Of a stretch of DNA of 64,000 nucleotides, positions 17,185 to 25,422 are shown piece after piece. The notes under the pieces are model-generated. The model saw only the letters and a list, made by a program, of their open reading frames with translations. It did no database searches and was not told the origin of the DNA. Every line of letters starts with the position of its first letter. The stretch's first letter is position 1. Source of the stretch: Amycolatopsis suaedae (lineage in GTDB: Bacteria; Actinomycetota; Actinomycetes; Mycobacteriales; Pseudonocardiaceae); contig NZ_SFCC01000002.1 in the NCBI RefSeq assembly GCF_004214935.1, positions 310,001 through 374,000 on the forward strand. The letters are read 5' to 3'. The translations under genes and the position numbers were made by a program.

Positions 17185-18092
17185 CGCGCCGCTCCGGTGA
17201 GCCCGGCGACGATGGTCCTCGCGTCGTGCCGGATCAGGTCGAGGTAGGTCGGCACGGGACCCTCCGGGCCGGACAGCGAGTCGACGTAGAGCACGCCGCC
17301 GAACGCCGCGCCGGTGGCGGAGACGACCTGCCGCATCGGCGCGTCGGACACGGTGGATTCACAGAACACGGCGGGAACCTTGTTCTGGTTGACGAACTCG
17401 ATGGCACGGGTGATCTGCTGGGGTGTCGCCTGCTGCTCGGCGTTGACCGGCCAGATGTAGCGCTCGGCGAGACCGGCGTCGCGTGCCAGGTAGGAGAACG
17501 CGCCCTCGCAGGTGACCAGGGCACGCTCGTTCGACGGCAGCCGGTGCAGCGAGCCGGTCAGCTCGTCCTGCACCTGCTGGAGCTGCCGCTTGTAGTTCTC
17601 GCCGTTGGCGTGGAAGTCGGCCGCGTGGGCCTGGTCGAGCGAGCTGAACGCCCGGACCATGTTGTCGACGTAGATCCGCACGTTCATCGGGGACATCCAG
17701 GCGTGCGGGTTGGGCTTTCCGCGGTAGGCGTCCTCGGCGATGTCGATGGGCGCGACACCGTCGCTGACCACGACGTGTGGCGCGTCGACCTCGGAGACGA
17801 ACTGGGCGAACCACGCCTCCAGGTTCAGCCCGTTGTCCAGGATCAGGTCCGCCTTGGTGGCCTTCTTGATGTCGTCGGGCGTCGGCTCGTAGCCGTGGAT
17901 CTCGGCGCCGGCCTTGGTGATCGACTCCACCTGGAGCTTGTCGCCCGCGACGTTCGCGGCGATGTCGGCCAGGACGGTGAACGTCGTCAGCACCAGGGGC
18001 CGCTTCGCGCCCTCGGTGGCGGCACCGCCACCGCACGCGGTCAGCAGCGCCACGCAGGCGAGGGCGCAGACCGTCCTGATCGTTTTCGCCAT
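17181..18092 (-). CDS. Metal ABC transporter substrate-binding lipoprotein
   Basis: A 303-residue cluster A-1 binding protein (ZnuA/MntA/PsaA family) anchored to the outer face of the membrane. The lipobox is LLTAC with the lipidated Cys at about residue 20. Metal-ligand regions include GAEIHGYEPTPDD (first His), NPHAWMSP (second His) and TCEGAFSYLARD. A long His-rich loop is absent, which leans towards Mn/Fe rather than Zn, but this is weak evidence. A perfect 18-bp palindrome lies just upstream. Confidence 0.92.
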   Translation of the reverse strand: MAKTIRTVCALACVALLTACGGGAATEGAKRPLVLTTFTVLADIAANVAGDKLQVESITKAGAEIHGYEPTPDDIKKATKADLILDNGLNLEAWFAQFVSEVDAPHVVVSDGVAPIDIAEDAYRGKPNPHAWMSPMNVRIYVDNMVRAFSSLDQAHAADFHANGENYKRQLQQVQDELTGSLHRLPSNERALVTCEGAFSYLARDAGLAERYIWPVNAEQQATPQQITRAIEFVNQNKVPAVFCESTVSDAPMRQVVSATGAAFGGVLYVDSLSGPEGPVPTYLDLIRHDARTIVAGLTGAAR

Positions 18093-18105
18093 GCCGAAAG
18101 TCTAG

Positions 18106-18123
18106 AGTTCGGTGCACCGAACT
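18106..18123. promoter_or_regulatory. 18-bp palindrome upstream of metal ABC operon
   Basis: AGTTCGGTGCACCGAACT is a perfect palindrome ending 14 bases from the binding-protein start. Size and position fit a DtxR/MntR-type metal repressor site, giving metal-dependent repression of the transporter (and perhaps of the NPP1 gene). The regulator itself is not in the window. Confidence 0.65.
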
Positions 18124-18129
18124 TCAAAG

Positions 18130-18999
18130 TCACCTGTGCCGTATCTGACAGCCGCAGGAGGCGCCGCGGACCAGTCGAGGCGGCAGGCGGACGGCCTCGG
18201 GGCGCCGGTCGGGCTCGGCGAGGCGGGTCAGCAGGGTGTGCACGGCGCGGGTGCCGATCTCCGCGAGCGGTTGCGCCATCGTGGTCACCGGCGGATCGAC
18301 CGACCGTGCCCAGTCCGGGGCGCCGTAGCCGGCCAGCGCCACGTCGGCGCCGGGGCGCAGGCCGCGGCGGTGCAGCTCGAAGTGCGTGCCGATGAGCAGC
18401 GTCTCGTCGGCCACGACCAGGGCCGTCGCCGCCGCCTGGTCCAGTAGCCGTGCCGTCGCCTCGGCCGCGCCGGGATCGCCGCACGCCACCAGGTCCGGGT
18501 TCCACGCCAGTCCGGCGCGTCCCAGCCCGAGCCGGTAGCCCAGCGTCCGCTCGTCGTTGGTCGCCGAGCCCGGCGCGCCCGCCACCAGGCCGATGCGCTG
18601 GTGGCCGTGGTCGGCGAGGTGACGCACCAGCGCGCACATGGCCTGGATGCACTCGGTGCTGACCTGGTCGACGTCGTTGCGGCTGGCGGTCCGGTCCACC
18701 AGCACGGTCGGCACGCCGAGGCGGACCAGCCCGCTGATCACCGCGTCGTCCCCGGCCGACGGCGTCAGCAGCAACCCGTCCATCCCGCTGGCACGCAGCG
18801 AACGGACCACTCGCGTCTCCGTGGCCACCACGTTCTCGGTGTCGGCGAGCGTCACGGTGCAGCCCGCCTCGTCCGCGGCGGCCTCGATCGCCGCGATCAA
18901 CGCCGTGGTGCGCGGACCGTCATGCAACGCCATCGCCACGCCCAACCGGTGGGTGAACGGGGCGCGAAGCAGGGGAAGATCTGACGACAGAGCGGTCAT
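18130..18999 (-). CDS. LacI-type ligand-binding domain protein lacking the HTH
   Basis: A 289-residue protein that matches the LacI/GalR effector-binding domain from its start (THRLGVAMAL) to its end but has no N-terminal helix-turn-helix. Only 90 bases separate it from the preceding gene, so no lost HTH is hidden upstream. It is clearly a paralogue of the complete LacI protein next door: both contain NDERTLGYRLGLGRAG or SDERTLGYRLGLGRAG and end in a CGC motif. It may dimerise with its neighbour, act as a cytosolic sugar sensor, or be degenerating. Confidence 0.85.
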   Translation of the reverse strand: MTALSSDLPLLRAPFTHRLGVAMALHDGPRTTALIAAIEAAADEAGCTVTLADTENVVATETRVVRSLRASGMDGLLLTPSAGDDAVISGLVRLGVPTVLVDRTASRNDVDQVSTECIQAMCALVRHLADHGHQRIGLVAGAPGSATNDERTLGYRLGLGRAGLAWNPDLVACGDPGAAEATARLLDQAAATALVVADETLLIGTHFELHRRGLRPGADVALAGYGAPDWARSVDPPVTTMAQPLAEIGTRAVHTLLTRLAEPDRRPEAVRLPPRLVRGASCGCQIRHR

Positions 19000-19038
19000 T
19001 TCTCGACTTTCGGGCGGTTCCAGCGGGAGGAACCTAAC

Positions 19039-19058
19039 CCGGATGGTGTGTCATCCGG
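19039..19058 (-). terminator. Hairpin after the complete LacI gene
   Basis: CCGGATG at 19039-19045 pairs with CATCCGG at 19052-19058 around six bases, between the two lacI-type genes. It could stop or attenuate transcription before the HTH-less paralogue. No T-tract is present. Confidence 0.45.
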
Positions 19059-19089
19059 TCGTGCTCGGCCGAGGTCAGCCGCACAATCA

Positions 19090-20115
19090 TCACTGTGGGT
19101 GAATACATCCACAGGACTCGCGGTGCCGCAGCGTCGGCGGCAGCCGCAACTGCTCCGGAGCACGTTCCGGCTCCCTGATCCGCGCGAGCAGCATCCGCAC
19201 CGCGTGCGTGCCGATTTCCTCGATGGGCTGCGCCATCGTTGTCAGCGGCGGGTCGACGAGGTCGGCCCACTCCACGTCGTCGTAGACGACGACCGGAAGG
19301 TCGTGGCCGATCCGGATGCCGCGGGCCCGGGCCTCGTGCAGCACGCCGACCATCATGCTGTCGTTGGCGACGACCAGTGCCGTCGGCGGTTCGGGCAGCG
19401 ACAGCAGTGCGCTCAGCGCCTCGGCCCCCTCGCGGCGCGCCGAGTGTCCACATGCGACAAGCCGGGGATTCCACGGGATTCCCGCCCTGCCGAGTCCCAG
19501 CCGGTAGCCCAGCGTCCGCTCGTCACTGGTGCTCAGCCCGGGCGCCCCGCTGATGAACCCGATGCGCCGGTGCCCGGCCGCGGCGAGGTGCTCGGTCAGC
19601 GCGGACGTCGACTGGATGTTCTCCGCGCCCACCTGGTCGACGTCGGTGCGGGTGGCCAGCCGGTCGACCAGCACGGTCGGCACGCCGACCGACACCAGCT
19701 CGCTCACCAGCGCGGCGTCACCTGGCGACGGGGTCAGCAGCATGCCCTCGACCCGGCGTGACCGCAGCGTCCGGATGGTCGCGCGTTCGGTGTCCACGTT
19801 GTCGTGGGTGTCCGCGAGCAGCACGGTGTACCCGGCCAGCGCGGCCTCCCGCTCGATGGCCTGGATGAGCATGGCGAAGTACGGGTTGGCCACCAGCGAG
19901 ATCGCCACGCCGATCGACCGGGTGCCGCCGGTGACGAGCGAACGGGCGATGGCGTCGCCGGTGTACCCGGTGGTCTCGATGGCCTTGAGGACCGCCGCCC
20001 TGGTGTCGTCGGCGACCGCCCTGGTGCCGTTGACCACGTGCGACACGGTCGTGATCGAGACGCCTGCCAGCTCGGCGATGTCCCGCTGGGTGGGGCGGGC
20101 ACGGCGAACGGACAT
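19090..20115 (-). CDS. LacI family transcriptional regulator
   Basis: A 341-residue repressor with a canonical LacI helix-turn-helix (TQRDIAELAGVSITTVSHVV, about 9-28), hinge helix, and periplasmic-binding-protein-like sensor domain. It is divergent from the sugar ABC operon, with a perfect 24-bp palindrome 25 bases from its own start. It most likely represses that operon and itself and is released by the transported sugar or its phosphate. Confidence 0.95.
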   Translation of the reverse strand: MSVRRARPTQRDIAELAGVSITTVSHVVNGTRAVADDTRAAVLKAIETTGYTGDAIARSLVTGGTRSIGVAISLVANPYFAMLIQAIEREAALAGYTVLLADTHDNVDTERATIRTLRSRRVEGMLLTPSPGDAALVSELVSVGVPTVLVDRLATRTDVDQVGAENIQSTSALTEHLAAAGHRRIGFISGAPGLSTSDERTLGYRLGLGRAGIPWNPRLVACGHSARREGAEALSALLSLPEPPTALVVANDSMMVGVLHEARARGIRIGHDLPVVVYDDVEWADLVDPPLTTMAQPIEEIGTHAVRMLLARIREPERAPEQLRLPPTLRHRESCGCIHPQ

Positions 20116-20139
20116 TGTGCGACTCCCTGAACGACGCTG

Positions 20140-20163
20140 GCAAGCGTTTGCGCAAACGCTTGC
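20140..20163. promoter_or_regulatory. 24-bp perfect LacI operator
   Basis: The half-site GCAAGCGTTTGC is followed directly by its reverse complement, with CG-centred symmetry typical of LacI/GalR operators (core AGCGTTTGCGCAAACGCT). It lies in the divergent region between the lacI-type gene and the sugar-binding lipoprotein gene. Confidence 0.88.
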
Positions 20164-20225
20164 GACGCAGCATAGCGCTGCCTACGGTGCCGGGCATCCA
20201 TCCGATCCTCAGCGCGGAGGACGCC

Positions 20226-21413
20226 ATGATCACATCCCGGGCGAGGACAGTGTCCCGCGTCGGAAATCCGCTGTGCGATTCGACGGGTCCAGCTTCCCGC
20301 TGGCGGCGTCGCCGGTCCGCCCAAGTACGGTCCAGTACGAGGACGAACCGGCGCCTTGCCAGCGGAAACCTGGACTCGCCGACTCGCGCACCGGACTTCC
20401 GACGCAGGACACTAGCGGGCCTCGCCACGCTGACCGCCGCGGCACTCGCGGTGAGCGGTTGCACGGTAGAACGCCATTGGGGCGGCAGCACGAACGCGGG
20501 CTCGGGCGGCAAGGCCAAGGTAGGCCTGGTCACCAAGACCGACACCAACCCGTACTTCGTCGAGCTGCGGGCCGCCGCCGCGGCCGCGGCGCAGGCCCAG
20601 GGCGTCGAGTTCAGTGCGCTCGCCGGGCAGTTCGACGGCGACAACGACGGCCAGGTCCGGGCCATCGAGAACCTCATGCAGCAGGGCGCGACGACCATCC
20701 TGATCACGCCGAGCTCGTCGACCGGCGTGCTGGACGCGATCGCCAGGGCCCGCCAGTCGGGGGTGCTGGTCATCGCACTGGACACGGCGACCGAACCCGC
20801 CGAGGCCGTCGACGCCACGTTCGCCACCGACAACTTCGCCGCGGGCAAGCAGCAGGGCGCCTACGTCAAGGCCGCGCTCGCCGGAGCCGCGCCGAAGCTG
20901 TTCATGGTCGACGGAACGGCGGGCAGCACGGTCGACACCCAGCGGCACACCGGTTTCCTCGCCGGCATCGGCCTCGCCGACGGCGCACCGGAGATCCGCG
21001 GCCGCACCCCGGCCGACGGCGACCAGAGCAAGGCCCAGCAGGGCGTCGAGAACCTGCTGCAGCGCACCACCGACATCAACGCCGTCTACACGATGAACGA
21101 GCCGATGGGCCGCGGCACCTACGCGGCACTCAACGGCCGCGGGCTCGCCGACCGGGCGGTCATCGGGTCGATCGACGGCGGCTGCGAGGGCGTGCGCAAC
21201 GTGCGTGACGGCCAGTTCGACGTGACCGTCATGCAGTTCCCGCGCAAGATGGCCGAGCAGGGCGTGCAGGCGGCCGTCGAACACGCCCGCAGCGGCGCCA
21301 AGCCCAGCGGGTTCGTCAACACCGGCTCGGTCGTCATCACCGACAAGCCGATGCCGGGCATCGAGAGTCAGAACACCCAATGGGGCCTGCAGAACTGCTG
21401 GGGGACCAAATGA
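20226..21413 (+). CDS. Monosaccharide ABC transporter substrate-binding lipoprotein
   Basis: A ribose/fructose-type (CUT2) binding protein. From ATG 20226, which has a well-placed GGAGG, it is 395 residues, longer than usual. The lipobox Cys is residue 79, giving an abnormal 78-residue leader. Removing the 165-bp palindromic repeat that starts at codon 8 would leave MITSRAR joined to LAGLATLTAAALAVSGC, a normal leader of about 23 residues. The mature domain (GLVTKTDTNPYFVELR, then a sugar-binding fold with NEPMGRGTYAAL) is intact. No start codon follows the repeat before the lipobox. Confidence 0.9.
   Translation: MITSRARTVSRVGNPLCDSTGPASRWRRRRSAQVRSSTRTNRRLASGNLDSPTRAPDFRRRTLAGLATLTAAALAVSGCTVERHWGGSTNAGSGGKAKVGLVTKTDTNPYFVELRAAAAAAAQAQGVEFSALAGQFDGDNDGQVRAIENLMQQGATTILITPSSSTGVLDAIARARQSGVLVIALDTATEPAEAVDATFATDNFAAGKQQGAYVKAALAGAAPKLFMVDGTAGSTVDTQRHTGFLAGIGLADGAPEIRGRTPADGDQSKAQQGVENLLQRTTDINAVYTMNEPMGRGTYAALNGRGLADRAVIGSIDGGCEGVRNVRDGQFDVTVMQFPRKMAEQGVQAAVEHARSGAKPSGFVNTGSVVITDKPMPGIESQNTQWGLQNCWGTK
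20249..20413. repeat. Long palindromic repeat, copy B, inside a signal peptide (165 bp)
   Basis: The left arm begins AGTGTCCCGCGTCGGAAATC and the reverse complement of the right arm begins AGTGTCCTGCGTCGGAAGTC; pairing continues to a centre reading AAGTACGGTCCAGTACGAGG. The length is exactly 55 codons and the frame of the surrounding gene stays open. The central part resembles copy A (9421-9582), including CGCCTTGC and CCTGGA followed by TCGCCG, which defines a dispersed family. Confidence 0.88.
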
Positions 21414-22393
21414 GCACGGCGACCCTGAACAACGACCGGCCGACCGTCGGCGAGTTCTTCCTGCGTGCCCCCGCCGTCGGCCCCGCGCTCGCGCTGGTGG
21501 TCGCCGTCGCGGTGTTCTCGCTGTCCACCGACACGTTCCTCAACCTGGACAACATGTCGCTGGTCGTCCAGCAGTCCCTGGTGATCGGCACGCTCGCGCT
21601 CGGGCAGACACTGATCATCCTCACCGCGGGCATCGACCTCGCCAACGCCGCGGCCATGGTGCTCGCGACGTTGATCATGGCGAAGCTGGTCGCCGGCGGG
21701 GTGGACGGGATCTTCGCGCTGCTGCTGGGAATCGCGGCGACCGTCGTGATCGGCGTGGTGGTCGGGTCGCTGGTGACGAAGGTGAAGCTGCCGCCGTTCA
21801 TCGTGACGCTCGGCATGCTCACCATGCTGACCGCCGCGGGCAGGCTGTTCGCCGATGGTCAGGCCGTCCCGGTGGCCGACGAGCTGCTGAGCTGGCTGGG
21901 CACCCGGCGGTACCTGTTCGGTGGCATCGAGATCACCTACGGCATGACGCTGGCGCTGCTGATGTACCTCGGCATGTGGTACGCGCTGACCCGCACCGCG
22001 TGGGGCAAGCACGTCTACGCCGTCGGCAACGCGCCGGAGTCCGCGCGGCTGTCCGGGATCAAGGTCAACCGCACGGTGATCTCGGTGTACATCGTGGCCG
22101 GGGTGATCTTCGGGATCGCCGCGTGGCAGGCGCTGGGCCGGGTGCCCAACGCCGACCCGAACGCCTACCAGCTCGGCAACCTCGACTCGATCACCGCCGT
22201 GGTGCTCGGCGGGACCAGCCTGTTCGGTGGCCGCGGTTCGGTGCTGGGCACGATGATGGGCGCGTTGATCGTGGCCGTGCTGCGATCCGGGCTGACGCAG
22301 CTCGGCGTGGACGCGCTGTACCAGGACGTGGCGACCGGTGCGCTGGTGATCGCCGCGGTTGCCGTCGACCGGTTCGCGAGGAGGCAGCGATGA
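21410..22393 (+). CDS. Monosaccharide ABC transporter permease
   Basis: A 327-residue CUT2-type permease (RbsC/FrcC family) with about eight to ten membrane segments. Diagnostic stretches are LIILTAGIDLANAAAM (family motif for the substrate path) and AVVLGGTSLFGGRGSVLGTMMGALI. ATG 21410 overlaps the binding-protein stop; a longer in-frame start at 21380 lies inside that gene and is rejected. Confidence 0.95.
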   Translation: MSTATLNNDRPTVGEFFLRAPAVGPALALVVAVAVFSLSTDTFLNLDNMSLVVQQSLVIGTLALGQTLIILTAGIDLANAAAMVLATLIMAKLVAGGVDGIFALLLGIAATVVIGVVVGSLVTKVKLPPFIVTLGMLTMLTAAGRLFADGQAVPVADELLSWLGTRRYLFGGIEITYGMTLALLMYLGMWYALTRTAWGKHVYAVGNAPESARLSGIKVNRTVISVYIVAGVIFGIAAWQALGRVPNADPNAYQLGNLDSITAVVLGGTSLFGGRGSVLGTMMGALIVAVLRSGLTQLGVDALYQDVATGALVIAAVAVDRFARRQR

Positions 22394-23199
22394 CCGAGAC
22401 AACACTCGCGGCCAGGGGACTGGTCAAGCGCTACGGCAGGGTCACCGCCATCGACGGGGCCGACTTCGACCTCTATCCCGGTGAGGTGCTCGCCGTCGTC
22501 GGCGACAACGGTGCCGGCAAGTCCAGCCTGATCAAGGCCCTGTCCGGCGCACTGGTGCCGGAGGCGGGCGAGATCACGGTGGACGGCAAGCCGGTGCACT
22601 TCCGCACGCCACTGGACGCGCGGCACTACGGCATCGAGACCGTCTACCAGGACCTCGCGCTGGCGCCCGCGCAGGACATCGCGTCGAACATGTTCCTGGG
22701 CAGGGAGAAGCGGCGCGGCGGTCTGCTCGGGCTGTTCCGCAAGCTCGACACCGCGACCATGCGCAGCGAGGCGCAGCGGGTGCTCGACGAGCTGGGCATC
22801 TCGGTCAAGTCGATCACGCAACCGGTGGAGACGCTGTCCGGTGGCCAGCGGCAGGGTGTCGCCGTGGCGAGGGCCGCCGCGTTCGGCACGAAGGCCGTCA
22901 TCATGGACGAGCCGACGGCCGCGCTCGGTGTCGCCGAGTCCGGCAAGGTGCTGGCGCTCATCGACCGCATCCGCGAACGCGGGCTGCCGGTCGTGCTGAT
23001 CAGCCACAACATGCCGCACGTCTTCGACATCGCCGACCGCATCCACGTGCACCGGCTCGGCAAGCGGGTCGCGGTGGTCTCGCCGAAGACGCACACGATG
23101 AACCAGGTGGTCGGCCTGATCACCGGCGCGCTGCGGATCGGCGAGAACGGTGCGGTCGAGGAGGTGGAGTCGGCGGTGCACACCGGGTTGTCGACGTGA
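22390..23199 (+). CDS. Monosaccharide ABC transporter ATP-binding protein
   Basis: A 269-residue ATPase with a single nucleotide-binding domain, like FrcA of fructose importers and unlike the duplicated RbsA. Walker A is GDNGAGKSS, the signature LSGGQRQGVAVARA and Walker B VIMDEPTAALG. ATG 22390 overlaps the permease stop by four bases. The single-domain form suggests two copies per transporter. Confidence 0.94.
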   Translation: MTETTLAARGLVKRYGRVTAIDGADFDLYPGEVLAVVGDNGAGKSSLIKALSGALVPEAGEITVDGKPVHFRTPLDARHYGIETVYQDLALAPAQDIASNMFLGREKRRGGLLGLFRKLDTATMRSEAQRVLDELGISVKSITQPVETLSGGQRQGVAVARAAAFGTKAVIMDEPTAALGVAESGKVLALIDRIRERGLPVVLISHNMPHVFDIADRIHVHRLGKRVAVVSPKTHTMNQVVGLITGALRIGENGAVEEVESAVHTGLST

Positions 23200-24035
23200 C
23201 CGTCCTGCTCGCCGGTCTGTCCACTGTGGACGTCGTGCAGCGGGTCGGGGAACTGCCGGAGCCGGGGCGGAAGGTCCAGTCGGCGACGGTGGCCGTGGCG
23301 GCGGGCGGGCCCGCCGCCAACGCGGCCGTCACCGTCGCCGCGCTCGGCGGCGACCCGCTGCTGCTCACCGTCCTCGGCAGGCACCCGCTGGCCGGGCTGG
23401 CCAGGGCCGACCTGGAGGCACACGGCGTGCGGGTGACCGACCTGCTGCCCGAGCACGAGGCGGCGCCCGCGTTGAGCGCCGTCGCCGTGCGCGAACGGGA
23501 CGGTGAGCGCACGGTCGTGTCCCACAATGCCGCCGGCGTACCCCCGATCACCGCGCGGCTGCCGTCGCTGGAGGGCGTGCGGGTGGTGCTGCTCGACGGG
23601 CACCACCCCGAGCTGGCGATGGCCGTCGCCACGGCCGCGCGGGACCGCGGGATTCCGGTGATCCTGGACGCGGGCAGCTGGAAGCCGGTGTTCGACGACC
23701 TGCTGCCGCTGGTCGACGTCGCGGCGTGCTCCGCGCAGTTCCGGGTGCCCGGGCCGGGCCTTGCCGAACGTGGCGTGCCGGTGGTGGTCACCACGGCGGG
23801 GCCGGAACCGGTGCGCTGGCAGGAGGGCGGACGGTCGGGTGCCGTGGCCGTCCCGGCCGTCGAGGCAAGGGACACGCTCGGCGCGGGTGACGTGTGGCAC
23901 GGCGCCTTCGCGTACGGCTACGGCAGGCCGCTGCCCGAGCTGATCGGGTTCGCCAACGAGGTGGCCGCCGAGCGCGTGCGGCACGCCGGACCGAGGACGT
24001 GGGTCGCGCGGGTGCGGGCCCGATGGGAGGAGTGA
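23196..24035 (+). CDS. PfkB-family carbohydrate kinase
   Basis: A 279-residue ribokinase/fructokinase-type enzyme expected to phosphorylate the imported sugar. It has the N-terminal GG-type motif (VAAGGPAANAAVTVAALGG, about 31-49) and the C-terminal PfkB signature with the catalytic Asp (DTLGAGDVWHGAFAYGYG). GTG 23196 overlaps the ATPase stop. The substrate is not fixed by sequence; context favours a ketose or ribose-like sugar. Confidence 0.9.
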   Translation: MTVLLAGLSTVDVVQRVGELPEPGRKVQSATVAVAAGGPAANAAVTVAALGGDPLLLTVLGRHPLAGLARADLEAHGVRVTDLLPEHEAAPALSAVAVRERDGERTVVSHNAAGVPPITARLPSLEGVRVVLLDGHHPELAMAVATAARDRGIPVILDAGSWKPVFDDLLPLVDVAACSAQFRVPGPGLAERGVPVVVTTAGPEPVRWQEGGRSGAVAVPAVEARDTLGAGDVWHGAFAYGYGRPLPELIGFANEVAAERVRHAGPRTWVARVRARWEE

Positions 24036-24036
24036 G

Positions 24037-24672
24037 ATGACCACCTTTGAGGACCTGCTGGCGAGGGCGCAGGCCCTTGCGGTGCCGGGGAAACGTTCGG
24101 TGCTGGGCATCATCGGCGCGCCCGCCGCCGGCAAGACGACGCTGGCCTGGAACATCGCCAAGGCGCTCGGCGACCGCGCGGCGGTCGTCGGGATGGACGG
24201 GTTCCACCTGGCGCAGGTCGAGCTGCGGCGGCTCGGCCGGACCGACCGCAAGGGTGCGCCGGACACCTTCGACGCCGCGGGTTACGTGCACCTGGTGCGC
24301 AGGCTCGCCGAGGGGACCGAGACGGTCTACGCGCCGGAGTTCCGCAGGGAGATCGAGGAGCCGATCGCCGGCGCCGTGCCGGTGCCGCCGGAAGTGCAGC
24401 TGGTCATCACCGAGGGGAACTACCTGCTGCTCGACACCGAGCCGTGGTCCGGCGTCCGGCCGCTGCTGACCGAGGCGTGGTTCCTGCGCCCCGACGAGCC
24501 GGAACGGCTGGAGCGGCTGGTCACCAGGCACCGGCACTACGGCCGTTCGCTGGCGGAGGCGCAGCAGCGGGCGCGTGGTTCGGACCAGCGAAACGCCGAC
24601 CTGATCGCGACGACCGAGGCCCGCGCGGATCTTGTGGTCGAGGACATGTCGCTGGTGAACTTCCCGCTGTGA
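24037..24672 (+). CDS. P-loop nucleoside/nucleotide kinase family protein
   Basis: A 211-residue kinase related to uridine kinase, pantothenate kinase and the FrcK/YggC proteins of fructose-import operons. The P-loop GAPAAGKTT is at about 27-35, followed by VVGMDGFHL and a LID-like RHRHYGRSLAEAQ. In FrcABCK operons a protein of this type is encoded beside the transporter, which agrees with the arrangement here. It begins one base after the PfkB stop. Confidence 0.86.
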   Translation: MTTFEDLLARAQALAVPGKRSVLGIIGAPAAGKTTLAWNIAKALGDRAAVVGMDGFHLAQVELRRLGRTDRKGAPDTFDAAGYVHLVRRLAEGTETVYAPEFRREIEEPIAGAVPVPPEVQLVITEGNYLLLDTEPWSGVRPLLTEAWFLRPDEPERLERLVTRHRHYGRSLAEAQQRARGSDQRNADLIATTEARADLVVEDMSLVNFPL

Positions 24673-25412
24673 GCGGAGTGGTGATCGTGACCGGCGGCAG
24701 TCGCGGCGTCGGTGCCGAGGTGTGTGCGCTGGCGGCGGCCGACGGGTTCGACGTGGTGGTCAACTACGCCAGCGACGGCGAGGCCGCCGAGGCCGTCGCC
24801 GAGCGGGTGCGAGCGCAGGGCAGGCAGGCGCTGACCGTGCGGGCCGACGTGTCGTCGGAGGAGGACGTGACGGCCATGTTCGCCGCGGCTGCGTCCCTCG
24901 GCCCGCTGACCGGCCTGGTCAACAACGCGGGTGTCGTGGGCAGCGCGGCGCGGCTGGACGAGCACGACGCCGAGACCGTGCGCCGGGTCATGGACGTGAA
25001 CGTGACGGGCGTGTTCCTGTGCCTGCGGGCGGCGGTGCGGCGGATGTCCAGCCGCTACGGCGGCGACGGCGGGTCGATCGTGAACATCACGTCGGTGGCC
25101 GCCCGCCTCGGTGCGCCGGGCGAGTGGGTGCACTACGCGGCGAGCAAGGCCGCGGTGGAGACGATGACGTTCGGGCTGGCCAAGGAGGTCGCGGCCGAGG
25201 GCGTGCGGGTCAACGCGGTGTCGCCCGGTCTGGTGGACACGGACTTCCACGCCACGGCCGGGGTACCGGACCGGGTCGCCCGCCTCGGTCCGTCGCTGCC
25301 GATGGGCCGCGCGGCGACGCCGGGCGAGGTCGCGGAGGCCGTCGTCTGGCTGCTCTCACCCCGCGCGTCCTACACCTCCGGGGCGATCCTCCCCGTGGCC
25401 GGCGCCCGCTGA
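24669..25412 (+). CDS. Short-chain dehydrogenase of sugar operon
   Basis: A 247-residue classical SDR: TGGSRGVGAEV for NAD(P) binding near the N-terminus, NNAG, catalytic Ser in NITSVAARLG, and YAASK. PGLVDTDFHATAG and a C-terminal SGAILPVAGAR match sugar/polyol dehydrogenases. GTG 24669 overlaps the kinase stop. As last gene of the operon it probably oxidises or reduces the transported sugar or polyol. It ends ten bases from a convergent gene. Confidence 0.9.
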   Translation: MSGVVIVTGGSRGVGAEVCALAAADGFDVVVNYASDGEAAEAVAERVRAQGRQALTVRADVSSEEDVTAMFAAAASLGPLTGLVNNAGVVGSAARLDEHDAETVRRVMDVNVTGVFLCLRAAVRRMSSRYGGDGGSIVNITSVAARLGAPGEWVHYAASKAAVETMTFGLAKEVAAEGVRVNAVSPGLVDTDFHATAGVPDRVARLGPSLPMGRAATPGEVAEAVVWLLSPRASYTSGAILPVAGAR

Positions 25413-25422
25413 CGGCTTTAGC

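Noticed and set aside
20115..20225. Start of the sugar-binding lipoprotein at TTG/ATG codons near 20115
   Set aside because: That frame would run through the 24-bp LacI operator and lacks a ribosome site; ATG 20226 has GGAGG at proper distance.
9421..20413. A transposon bounded by the two long palindromes
   Set aside because: The genes between (pump, molybdoenzyme, GH76, metal ABC, LacI) are ordinary chromosomal genes; both copies are self-contained hairpins, not terminal repeats of one element.
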